A stretch of DNA of 12,828 nucleotides from DATAYF01 sp036272735 (GCA_036272735.1 DATAYF010000387.1:1-12828); one strand, 5' to 3'; positions 1 through 6,117 are shown, counted from the first letter of the stretch. Numbers and translations: made by a program. The notes: generated from the letters alone by a model not told the origin.

Positions 1-318
1 CACATTCTGATAAAGCTGTGGATGCTCGTCGATGAGCGCCGTGACTTCTTCAGCCTCCAATACCGCCGCTGTATAGACAATAATAGGGACATCAATAGTG
101 ACAGTATCATTTTTGATCTGCTTGAGGATATCCTTGCCAGATATATCGCCCAACTTCAAGTCAAGAATGAGGAGGTCGGGCAACGAATTTTTGACCTGGG
201 CGAAGGCATCTTTCCCTTCCTGAAGAATGGAGACCAGGTATTCTTCATCTTCAAGAACGCGCCGCATCAAATGTAATAGCTCGTTTCTATCATCAACAAC
301 CAGTATCCGTTTTGTCAC
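1..318 (-). CDS. Response regulator receiver domain protein (C-terminus beyond window)
   Basis: The 106 visible residues are a CheY-like receiver domain. A sensor kinase would phosphorylate it on an aspartate to switch an output domain or partner that lies outside the window. Seen in the sequence: strand beta-1 ILVVDD (residues 5-10) with the acidic pair D9-D10; phosphoacceptor D53 in LLILDLKLGD; and the switch threonine T83 in VPIIVYTAA. The conserved Lys (normally KPF) would fall just past the cut. I place the start at the GTG at 318-316 because TKRILVVDD begins the fold directly there; an upstream ATG runs straight into TGA. No clear Shine-Dalgarno is visible, and an in-frame TTG two codons upstream is an alternative. 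Output domain and partner kinase cannot be determined. The family call is firm; the exact start is less so. Confidence 0.9.
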   Translation of the reverse strand, partial: MTKRILVVDDRNELLHLMRRVLEDEEYLVSILQEGKDAFAQVKNSLPDLLILDLKLGDISGKDILKQIKNDTVTIDVPIIVYTAAVLEAEEVTALIDEHPQLYQNV

Positions 319-459
319 ATGCAATCGGTGCCATGATACATACGCGCCGCAGCAATAGTCGGCAGAAGGCACCGCCTCCCATTATCGCTGTCACCCCTCT
401 TCAGCCTATCGGCATATTTGGAGGTATCGAAACCACATCTTTTCTTGAGTACTGCCAGT

Positions 460-488
460 AGTGTAACACGTTGCTGGAGTCCCGACAA
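460..488 (-). promoter_or_regulatory. Candidate sigma70-type promoter for the receiver gene
   Basis: On the minus strand a TTGTCG hexamer (488-483) is followed after 17 bases by TACACT (465-460), each matching the consensus at 4 of 6 positions. Transcription would start near 453 and give a leader of about 135 bases before the GTG at 318. The spacing is ideal but the hexamers are mediocre, so this is only a candidate. Confidence 0.3.
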
Positions 489-690
489 GGCTTGTAGCAG
501 GAAAGGCTAGTCAAAAGCAGCCACGAATTCTCACCTCTCTATAGATACTACGCACGATAGTATGGTGGCGTATACAAAATATTTTGTGATGCAATAGGGT
601 AGAAAAGCGGTTTAGGAGCAATGCCCTTGCCGCTTACGTGTCAAGTAATACCATATTACCCGCTTTTCTGTTCCTTGATAAGGGTATTTT

Positions 691-720
691 TTGTAGGTAT
701 ACATATACAAAACTTATAAA
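691..720 (+). promoter_or_regulatory. Weak candidate promoter for the PD-(D/E)XK gene
   Basis: TTGTAG (691-696) and TATAAA (715-720) are 18 bases apart and overlap the 7-bp inverted repeat at 689-712. Transcription would begin near 727, about 120 bases before the start codon. Both hexamers are imperfect and the region is AT-rich, so a chance match is quite possible. Confidence 0.25.
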
Positions 721-848
721 TACTGATATATCTTAGAATAAATGTATTGCCTATTAATATACGCATGAAAACAAACAATGGAGTAGCATACACGCCTGTG
801 CCTGGGTATTGTGACCTGGGCATCTTTAATTGAGAATAGGGAGGAAGC

Positions 849-1256
849 ATGCCATGCAACCAAATAAACCAAAGCAGAACCCTAAAGCAATTGGGGGAAC
901 GTAGCGAAATCATAATTATGGCAAGGCTCGCGGAGTCTGGCTACTATGTCTTGAAACCTCCTGGCGATAACCTGCGCTATGATGCGGTAATTGAGGATGC
1001 TGATGGTCAGTTCTGGAAGATTCAGTGTAAGACAGGGAGATCGAATGGGGAGTGTATCGAATTTGCTCCAGCTAGCCTCCACTATCACACTCGTGCTGGG
1101 AAAACAACGCACGGTAGTAGATCTTATCGAGGGCAAATCGATTATTTTGCTGTGTATTGTCCTGAAACTAAAAGAGTATACTTGATACCTGTCGATCATG
1201 CAGGGGTATCACAGATGAATCTAAGTACAGGATTCCACAAATGTATTCACATATGA
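849..1256 (+). CDS. Stand-alone PD-(D/E)XK endonuclease, group I intron endonuclease type
   Basis: A 135-residue protein resembling the small PD-(D/E)XK fold of the I-Ssp6803I / PDDEXK_5 group of intron-encoded homing endonucleases, which cut DNA site-specifically using metal ions. Seen: LGERSE (15-20) with candidate acidic E17/E20; the GDNLRYD block (39-45) with catalytic-type D45; then KIQCK (57-61), where Q59-x-K61 replaces E-x-K; then the IDYFAVYCPET and VYLIPVD strands (97-115) typical of the group. The length suits a complete single-domain enzyme. The ATG follows AGGGAGG (838-844) at 4 bases, an excellent ribosome binding site. No intron structure is visible around it and the tRNAs next door are uninterrupted, so it looks free-standing. 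Its target is unknown. The gene is AT-richer than those downstream, fitting horizontal transfer. Alternatives are a restriction or repair nuclease of the same fold. Confidence 0.78.
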   Translation: MPCNQINQSRTLKQLGERSEIIIMARLAESGYYVLKPPGDNLRYDAVIEDADGQFWKIQCKTGRSNGECIEFAPASLHYHTRAGKTTHGSRSYRGQIDYFAVYCPETKRVYLIPVDHAGVSQMNLSTGFHKCIHI

Positions 1257-1386
1257 TCCCAAGTGTGAGGCCGGCTGAGGGCCACAAAGCTAGGAACGAA
1301 TTTGTGATACGCTGTACTAAGGCTCGTACCAACGAAGAACAAACAGGAGAAAAACGTACGTTGGGCGAAGGATTATGAGATTTAAA

Positions 1387-1458
1387 TGACCGCGGTGGGA
1401 TTCGAACCCACGGCCAATCGATTAAAAGTCGATTGCTCTACCACTGAGCTACGCGGTC
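1387..1458 (-). tRNA. tRNA-Lys (anticodon TTT)
   Basis: On the minus strand this 72-base sequence folds as a full cloverleaf: acceptor GACCGCG / CGCGGTC, D stem GCTC / GAGC, anticodon stem ATCGA / TCGAT around loop CTTTTAA (anticodon TTT), a 5-base variable loop, and T arm GTGGG-TTCGAAT-CCCAC. The discriminator base is A, and CCA is not encoded (ATTT follows), so CCA must be added by the nucleotidyltransferase. There is no intron. The promoter lies at about 1539-1566. Confidence 0.97.
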
Positions 1459-1498
1459 TTACATAAATGATGCAATGTTCTCGTTGCCAGACGCAATG

Positions 1499-1515
1499 CT
1501 GAGCTACGCGGCCAT
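1499..1515 (-). repeat. tRNA 5'-end fragment in the tRNA-Lys leader
   Basis: On the minus strand GGCCGCGTAGCTCAG nearly repeats the first 15 bases of the tRNA-Lys (GACCGCGTAGCTCAG). The 13 bases at 1499-1511 are identical to 1444-1456, and the match then stops. The copy lies 41 bp upstream of the tRNA 5' end, between its likely promoter and the gene, so it would be transcribed in the pre-tRNA leader. No D-loop, anticodon arm or T arm follows, so it cannot be a functional tRNA. It is most simply a remnant of a duplicated or lost tRNA. Confidence 0.6.
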
Positions 1516-1538
1516 GACTCCATGGCTAACGGTTGCAT

Positions 1539-1566
1539 GCAATATACATGCTAGCATAGATGTCAA
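1539..1566 (-). promoter_or_regulatory. Promoter of the tRNA-Lys unit
   Basis: On the minus strand a perfect TTGACA (1566-1561) is followed after 16 bases by TATTGC (1544-1539). The spacer contains the 10-bp palindrome ATGCTAGCAT. The start would be near 1532, giving a leader of about 75 bases that includes the tRNA fragment at 1499-1515. Confidence 0.55.
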
Positions 1567-1697
1567 GCAGCATCAGCAGCAGCGATATATCTATACGTGG
1601 TTGCTGGCTGTTGCCATTTCCCACACGCGTAGGACGCCTTGGCGCAACTGTGACGATGGCTATTGTACCGTAATTCGCCGCATCGTGCAAGAGGTAG

Positions 1698-1713
1698 CCA
1701 ATTTTTAAATTGG
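1698..1713. repeat. AT-rich inverted repeat upstream of the 5S promoter
   Basis: CCAATTT-TT-AAATTGG is a 7-bp inverted repeat with a 2-base centre. It ends 22 bases before the -35 box of the 5S rRNA promoter, in the zone where an UP element or activator site would sit. Its function is inferred from position only. Confidence 0.35.
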
Positions 1714-1735
1714 TCGAAATTAGTCGCCAAAGGTG

Positions 1736-1764
1736 TTGACAAAGATTTGCCGCCGTGTTATTAT
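1736..1764 (+). promoter_or_regulatory. Strong sigma70-type promoter of the 5S rRNA
   Basis: TTGACA (1736-1741), a 17-base spacer and TATTAT (1759-1764) give one of the best matches to the vegetative promoter consensus in the window. Transcription should start near 1771, about 30 bases before the mature 5S. This means the 5S gene is transcribed on its own rather than from a 16S-23S-5S operon. Confidence 0.8.
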
Positions 1765-1780
1765 TCTCCTCGTTGAGGAC

Positions 1781-1940
<160 letters not shown>

Positions 1941-2059
1941 TTCTTTTGCCTGCTCGTCTTCGTCTTGATGCTCACTGGTGACCTGCGGGTTTGTAGGATT
2001 GTCAAGAACAAGTTTTCGTGTATTTTTCTTCACACCGCCAAAAAAGCAGTTGCGATCTA

Positions 2060-2089
2060 TTGTCAAGCAGCGGCGTGTTGTGTTATACT
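2060..2089 (+). promoter_or_regulatory. Promoter of the tRNA-Pro unit
   Basis: TTGTCA (2060-2065) and TATACT (2084-2089), each matching the consensus at five of six positions, are 18 bases apart. The start would be near 2096, about 110 bases before the tRNA. That is a long leader, and it carries the tRNA-like fragment at about 2151-2196. Confidence 0.55.
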
Positions 2090-2150
2090 TGGGAAGAGCA
2101 GAGTAAGTGCTTGGGGCTATCTACACAGAGTAGTCTGCTCACGCAGGCCG

Positions 2151-2196
2151 GGCACGCGGCTCAGCTCAGCGGGTAAGTACGTACGAGCACTTGCAT
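2151..2196 (+). pseudogene. Possible decayed tRNA 5' half upstream of tRNA-Pro
   Basis: The stretch contains GCTCAGCGGGTA, an interruption AGTACGTAC, then GAGCACTTGCATGA. With the interruption removed this reads as a D arm (GCTC ... GAGC) followed by the 5' side of an anticodon arm, close to what Val or Ala tRNAs look like. The 3' half of the anticodon arm, the T arm and the acceptor 3' strand are missing, and tRNA-Pro begins 11 bases later. It cannot be a working tRNA. Chance resemblance is possible because the D arm is short. Confidence 0.4.
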
Positions 2197-2206
2197 GATG
2201 TCAAAA

Positions 2207-2283
2207 CGGGGTGTAGCGCAGTCGGCTAGCGCGCAGCGTTCGGGACGCTGAGGTCGGAGGTTCAAGTCCTCTCACCCCGACCA
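2207..2283 (+). tRNA. tRNA-Pro (anticodon CGG)
   Basis: A full 77-base cloverleaf: acceptor CGGGGTG / CACCCCG, D stem GCGC / GCGC, anticodon stem CAGCG / CGCTG around loop TTCGGGA (anticodon CGG), variable loop AGGTC, T arm GGAGG-TTCAAGT-CCTCT, discriminator A and an encoded CCA end. Encoded CCA contrasts with tRNA-Lys in the same cluster. Confidence 0.97.
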
Positions 2284-2669
2284 GGAATACGACACATACT
2301 CCCTCTTTACGGGGTCCAGGTGTCGCGATCTTCATAGGATCAGCACACAGTGTGTGACTCATTCTTTATCCAGGTACGCACGAAGGAGCTACAAATGCGG
2401 AAGTATCGGCCAGGCGCAACAACACCTGTGACTACACGGCTGATGTTTCCATGCAGCTTTTTTCAACCACCTCAACAACAAGGTGGCTTGTTCGTCGTAT
2501 CACTATCACCTGGACATGCAAGCTGCCCTTCTCCCTTATCCACTAGTCGTCGCAGGCGGTGGTAGATACTGAGTGGTAGGTAAGGCAGTTTACCTCCTGC
2601 CAACGTTTCAGTTCTTACCTCCCTGTCTGCACTGTTATTGGGTCTGACTAAGAGGAAGGAACGCTATTC
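2284..2669. other. 386-bp intergenic region between tRNA-Pro and the HNH gene
   Basis: There is no clear tRNA terminator: no GC stem followed by a T run was found after the CCA. The region contains one small open frame with a good ribosome binding site (2395-2565), a weak 6-bp hairpin AGGTAA / TTACCT (2578-2583 and 2590-2595), and the Shine-Dalgarno of the HNH gene. I could not pick a convincing promoter for the HNH gene. Confidence 0.5.
2395..2565 (+). CDS. Possible 56-residue hypothetical peptide
   Basis: An ATG at 2395 follows AAGGAG (2383-2388) at 6 bases, a near-ideal ribosome binding site, and opens a 56-residue frame that stops at TAG 2563-2565. The peptide (MRKYRPGATT... ending STSRRRRW) has no recognisable domain, no signal peptide and no clear helix. 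It is rich in Pro, Ser and Arg, as out-of-frame or random translations of GC-moderate DNA often are. The only support is the ribosome binding site. It could be a leader peptide for the HNH gene about 100 bases downstream, or spurious. Confidence 0.25.
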   Translation: MRKYRPGATTPVTTRLMFPCSFFQPPQQQGGLFVVSLSPGHASCPSPLSTSRRRRW

Positions 2670-3185
2670 ATGCCTGTTCTTGTACTAAATTCCTCGTTAC
2701 AGCCACTCTCTGTCATTACGGAGCGCCGTCTCATCGTGCTACTCTCCAAACACAAAGTTACCTTCATCGATGACGCGGTGCGCAACCTGATAGACGAGAG
2801 CATCCGGGCACGACGACTTGAGTTGGAACGGCCCGTAATCGTGCAACTGCTCGCAAATGTGCGTATCCCGCGTGTGGCTTTGCAACCAACGCGGGCTAAT
2901 ATCCTGTTGCGCGACGAGGAAACGTGCCAGTATTGCGGCAAACATACGCGTGATCTGACGCTTGATCACATCATCCCGCGTTCGCGCGGCGGACAAAGTA
3001 GCTGGGAAAATCTGGTAGCGTCGTGCCGCTCCTGCAATGGGAAAAAGGGCAATCGGCTGCTGAAAGAGGCCAACATGCACTTAATCCGTCAGCCGCACCC
3101 GCTCTCGCAGGAATACGCTGGACTCTTTTTACTGCGTTACCCTAAGTTACGCGAAGCCTACGAATCGTTCATGTTGAGTGCGTAA
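2670..3185 (+). CDS. HNH endonuclease
   Basis: A 171-residue protein with a C-terminal zinc-stabilised HNH (beta-beta-alpha metal) nuclease domain. Seen: the first zinc pair C86-x2-C89 in CQYCGK; LDHIIPRSRGG (98-108) with D99-H100, the catalytic His; WENL with N114; the second zinc pair C119-x2-C122 in CRSCNGKKGNR; and N123 in the third position. The N-terminal 80 residues (VLVLNSSLQPLSVI...) match the usual extension of the widespread bacterial stand-alone HNH group, whose physiological role is not established. The start ATG follows AGGAAGGA (2652-2659) by about 10 bases. No restriction methyltransferase or phage genes are nearby, so a housekeeping repair or recombination role is more likely than restriction, but this is inference. 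A 61-bp stem-loop follows 9 bases after the stop codon. Confidence 0.9.
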   Translation: MPVLVLNSSLQPLSVITERRLIVLLSKHKVTFIDDAVRNLIDESIRARRLELERPVIVQLLANVRIPRVALQPTRANILLRDEETCQYCGKHTRDLTLDHIIPRSRGGQSSWENLVASCRSCNGKKGNRLLKEANMHLIRQPHPLSQEYAGLFLLRYPKLREAYESFMLSA

Positions 3186-3194
3186 GATAAGTGG

Positions 3195-3255
3195 TTGTGG
3201 TGATGGTGCAGGTGGGCGGCCTGCGGCCGCAGGGCGGCCTGCACCATCACCACAA
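3195..3255. repeat. 18-bp perfect inverted repeat with nested palindrome (possible terminator)
   Basis: The arms at 3195-3212 and 3238-3255 are exact reverse complements over 18 bp. The 25-base interior contains a 14-bp palindrome CCTGCGGCCGCAGG (3220-3233) and half of an 11-bp direct repeat GGGCGGCCTGC (3214-3224 and 3232-3242). It lies between the HNH stop (3185) and the GH57 start (3333). No T run follows on either strand, so it is not a textbook intrinsic terminator. It could end or protect the HNH transcript, or be a mobile palindromic element. Confidence 0.75.
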
Positions 3256-3332
3256 TCGGGAACCCAGATGTAATTGTACTTCGTTCTGGGGAACAGTGCT
3301 GATACTTGCTGTATACCAGGGAAGGTGGTTAC

Positions 3333-4802
3333 ATGGTCAATCAAGAAATCTCTTTGCCTCTTACTAACAATGCACCTCTGCGTCAGGCGTCTCTCTGTCT
3401 ATATGGACATTTCTACCAGCCACCACGTGAGGAACCATTCACAGGTGCGCTACCCGTCGAGACGGGAGCTGCTCCATTCGCCAACTTTAACGAGAAGATT
3501 ACCTCAGAGTGCTATCGCCCCAATGCCGAACTCGGCAATTTTGCAGGCATTAGCTTCGACCTGGGGCCAACACTTGCTGCCTGGTTGGAGCAGGCGCATC
3601 CAGATGTCTATCGGAGCATTATCGCCTCTGACCAGTTGCACATGCAACGCTACGGGGTTGGGAATGCCCTGGCTCAAGCCTATAACCATACTATCCTGCC
3701 TTTAGCATCCGTGCGCGATAAGCGTACGCAAATCCTGTGGGGTCTGCGCGATTTCCGCCACCGCTTCGGCCACGATGCGCATGGCATGTGGTTGGCGGAG
3801 ACGGCGGTCGATCTGGAATGCCTGGATATACTGGCACAATGTGGCGTGACCTACACTGTACTGGCACCCTGGCAGGCCGCGCAAGAGATCGATCCAACGG
3901 AACCCTACATGGTCCCATTGCGCGAGGGTCGCAGTATTACCGTCTTCTGCTACAACGCGCCCCTATCAGGCGGCGTCTCGTTTGATTGGAACGTGACCAA
4001 CGACGCCGACGTGTTTGCGTCTGGCTACCTGCCACAGCATCTTACACAATCCAAGCTTGACGCGGGCGAGGATCAGCTTATCGTGATTGCTACGGATGGC
4101 GAGTTGTATGGGCACCATAAGCCCTGGCGTGATAAATTTCTGGCATACCTGTTGCAACATGGGGCACCGGAGAACGGCTTCGAGGTCTGTACGTTGGAAC
4201 GCTACCTGCAAAAACATCCAGCGACACGCGAGGTGCAGTTGCGTCTGCCGAGCGCGTGGAGCTGTGGGCATGGCGTAGCGCGCTGGAACGCGGGCTGTGA
4301 GTGCACCGAGGGCGATAGTAGCTGGAAAGGGACCTTGCGCCAGGCGTTGGTGCACCTGACCGAGCGCGGCAATCAATTGTTCGAGCGCTACGCCGGAAGA
4401 ACGCTTAGCGATCCCTGGGCCGCACGCGACGACTACCTGGCGTTGCGCAATGGCTGGGAGCCAGCCGCGCAATTCTGGATGCGGCACGGCAACGCACAAC
4501 CAATTGAGGCTCCATTGGTGCGCCAGACCAGGCTATTATTGGAGGCACAATACTACCAACAATACAGCTTTACCAGTTGTGGCTGGTTTTTCGAGGACCT
4601 GGACCGCATCGAGCCACGCAACGATATTGCCTATGCACGACGGGCGATTAGCCTCACCTGGCAAGCATTGGGCATCGATCTGCAACAGGATTTCGTGCAC
4701 GATCTGGCCCAGGCCCGAAGCTGGCGCACACACCTGAGTGGCGCTGACCTGTACAAACAATTGCCACCCGTCTTTCCCGACCTGCTCCCTCCACTCGCAT
4801 AG
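3333..4802 (+). CDS. Glycoside hydrolase family 57 protein (DUF3536 type)
   Basis: A 489-residue protein of the GH57 alpha-glucan-active family, whose members act as alpha-amylases, branching enzymes or 4-alpha-glucanotransferases with a retaining mechanism. Seen: GHFYQPPREEPF (25-36), the HxHQP-like first motif with H26; YNHTILPL (117-124); WLAETAVD (153-160) with the likely nucleophile E156; ATDGELYGHH (253-262) with the likely acid/base D255; and WSCGHGVARW...CEC (309-323), a Cys/His cluster of the DUF3536 C-terminal part. No signal peptide is seen, so it is probably cytoplasmic. I chose the ATG at 3333 because GGAAGGTGG sits just upstream; an in-frame TTG at 3306 would add nine residues with poorer support. 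Exact substrate cannot be read from the sequence; glycogen or maltodextrin is plausible. Two palindromes follow the stop codon within 6 bases. Confidence 0.88.
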   Translation: MVNQEISLPLTNNAPLRQASLCLYGHFYQPPREEPFTGALPVETGAAPFANFNEKITSECYRPNAELGNFAGISFDLGPTLAAWLEQAHPDVYRSIIASDQLHMQRYGVGNALAQAYNHTILPLASVRDKRTQILWGLRDFRHRFGHDAHGMWLAETAVDLECLDILAQCGVTYTVLAPWQAAQEIDPTEPYMVPLREGRSITVFCYNAPLSGGVSFDWNVTNDADVFASGYLPQHLTQSKLDAGEDQLIVIATDGELYGHHKPWRDKFLAYLLQHGAPENGFEVCTLERYLQKHPATREVQLRLPSAWSCGHGVARWNAGCECTEGDSSWKGTLRQALVHLTERGNQLFERYAGRTLSDPWAARDDYLALRNGWEPAAQFWMRHGNAQPIEAPLVRQTRLLLEAQYYQQYSFTSCGWFFEDLDRIEPRNDIAYARRAISLTWQALGIDLQQDFVHDLAQARSWRTHLSGADLYKQLPPVFPDLLPPLA

Positions 4803-4807
4803 TAAAC

Positions 4808-4857
4808 ATATAAAGGTTTCTTAATAGTTTCCGGAAACCATTAAGAAACCTTTATAT
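4808..4857. repeat. 50-bp near-perfect palindrome after GH57
   Basis: Two 25-bp arms (4808-4832 and 4833-4857) meet at a central CCGG with no loop. 24 of 25 positions pair, and the single mismatch is A-C on the plus strand (T-G, a wobble, on the minus strand). It starts 6 bases after the GH57 stop. The 3' arm ends in TTTATAT, so it may act as a terminator for GH57. Confidence 0.85.
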
Positions 4858-4931
4858 AGCAGTAGGAATACATAAAGAAATGGTAATGGTTTGGCCAAAC
4901 CATTACCATTTCTTTATGTATTCCTACTGCT
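4858..4931. terminator. 74-bp perfect palindrome, probable bidirectional terminator
   Basis: Arms of 37 bp at 4858-4894 and 4895-4931 are exact reverse complements and meet at TTTGGCCAAA without a spacer. It abuts the previous palindrome with no base between, and its right arm covers the stop codon and last bases of the minus-strand flavoprotein gene. It lies between convergent genes, so either transcript would fold into a very long hairpin. There is no strong T run, so termination efficiency is inferred. The two palindromes do not share sequence. Confidence 0.8.
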
Positions 4932-6117
4932 GCTCTTCCAGTGCATCGCGCCCAAGTTGCGCGATGACCGCGTCTTCCATCGGTGGATTGTGCAGACCGG
5001 CGCGCACATCGCGATAGTAGCGTTGGAGCGGATTGTTACTGCTCACTGCCAGGCTGGCAGCCCCGACGAGCCGCATAGCCTGGTCGACCACCTCGACGGC
5101 GTGGTTGGTCACCACGTATTTGGCGGCTCCAATGGTGCTGGTGGATACGCTTTCTGGTGCGTTGCTGAACTGCTCTGCCACATCGAACAGCAGCGCCTTG
5201 CTTTGCAGCAGTGCCAGTTCCATCTTCGCGGCCTTCTCCTGAATATGCGGCAGGCTAGAAATGGGCTTATCCAACGAATTGGGGCGGCGATGTTGTGCGA
5301 AGGTGATGGCCGCGTTGCGTGCTGCCTGGGCTACACCGAAGTAGACCGCAGTGGTAGCGAGGACCCAGCCAGTTGTGGGTTTCAGGTCCGCCGGAGTGAG
5401 TGGCAGAGAAACATCCATAAAGGCTTCTGCGTCGACGTGCACATTGTCGAGGATCACATCGTTGCTGCCACTGGCTCGCATGCCCAGCGAGTTCCAGGTT
5501 TCTTCGATGCCCACGCCGGGCGTATCATTGGTAATCAAGAAATTGCCGCGGTCGGCTTTGAGCGGTTCGAGGCCAGATGTGTCCTCGATGCCGCAACTCA
5601 CGATAAAATACTTCAAAGCCAGGCTACCAGTGGTATAAGCTTTGCGTCCGTTGATGATCCACGAACCGTCAGGTTGGCGTTGTGCGGTAGTGGTTGGGCG
5701 ACCCCCACGGCTGGGGCTACCCGTTGCGCGCTCGCTGGCGGCGGTATTGATCATCGCGCCATCCTCGACGACCGAGCGGAAGATTTTTGTGAGCGTTTCG
5801 TTGGGCTGCTTGACTTGTGCCAGGCGATTGCTGTTGACCAGGTGCATGCTGACAGCCAGCGCGGTAGAGGCGCAACCCTGAGCCAGCCGCGTCTGTGCGA
5901 TCACGACATCCAGCAGAGACGCGCCATAGCCACCAAAGTCACGTGGCACGGCCAGAGTAAGATACCCCGACTTGCGCAGGTCCTCGTAATTCTCAAGCGG
6001 AAAGCGACCTGCCCAATCATAGTCTACGGCGCGGGCTGCGAATGTGTCGGCCAGTTCGGAGGCCATGCTCACCAAATTTTTTTGTTGCTCGGTTTGTGGA
6101 TAGGCGAGAAAACTCAT
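4924..6117 (-). CDS. Acyl-CoA dehydrogenase-superfamily flavoprotein
   Basis: A 397-residue protein with the full acyl-CoA dehydrogenase architecture: an N-terminal helical domain (to about 115); a central beta domain (about 120-235) with TAASERATGSPSRGG (125-139, flavin/substrate loop), WIINGRKAYTTGS (153-165) and WNSLGMRASGSNDV (208-221); and a C-terminal helical bundle (250-390). Classical members oxidise acyl-CoA with FAD. Here the C-terminus reads RDVRAGLHNPPMEDAV (369-384) instead of the usual YEGT-type segment carrying the catalytic Glu. That resembles members working as flavin-dependent monooxygenases (DszC-like group), so a fatty-acid role should not be assumed. The start follows AGGAG at 6 bases. 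It lies 86 bp downstream of the transporter gene, same strand. A TATAAT-like -10 in that gap could give it separate transcription. The stop codon lies inside a long palindrome. Confidence 0.85.
   Translation of the reverse strand: MSFLAYPQTEQQKNLVSMASELADTFAARAVDYDWAGRFPLENYEDLRKSGYLTLAVPRDFGGYGASLLDVVIAQTRLAQGCASTALAVSMHLVNSNRLAQVKQPNETLTKIFRSVVEDGAMINTAASERATGSPSRGGRPTTTAQRQPDGSWIINGRKAYTTGSLALKYFIVSCGIEDTSGLEPLKADRGNFLITNDTPGVGIEETWNSLGMRASGSNDVILDNVHVDAEAFMDVSLPLTPADLKPTTGWVLATTAVYFGVAQAARNAAITFAQHRRPNSLDKPISSLPHIQEKAAKMELALLQSKALLFDVAEQFSNAPESVSTSTIGAAKYVVTNHAVEVVDQAMRLVGAASLAVSSNNPLQRYYRDVRAGLHNPPMEDAVIAQLGRDALEEQQ

Larger units (their letters stand above)
319..848. other. 530-bp intergenic region, no supported gene
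   Basis: This stretch separates the minus-strand receiver gene from the plus-strand nuclease gene, so it should hold divergent promoters. It is visibly more AT-rich than the rest, especially 660-780. It holds a 14-bp palindrome ACAAAATATTTTGT (574-587), a 10-bp inverted repeat AGAAAAGCGG / CCGCTTTTCT (601-610 and 660-669), and a 7-bp inverted repeat TTTTGTA / TACAAAA (689-695 and 706-712). Short open frames on both strands lack ribosome binding sites and recognisable protein character. The base composition, together with the nuclease gene next door, is compatible with acquired DNA, but this is inference. Confidence 0.6.

Noticed and set aside
3306..3332. TTG start adding nine residues to the GH57 protein
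   Set aside because: The ATG at 3333 has GGAAGGTGG at suitable spacing, and the extra residues match no family feature.
3966..4499. A 177-codon minus-strand frame inside the GH57 gene
   Set aside because: Antisense shadow of a gene with all GH57 motifs in the plus frame; no ribosome binding site or recognisable product.
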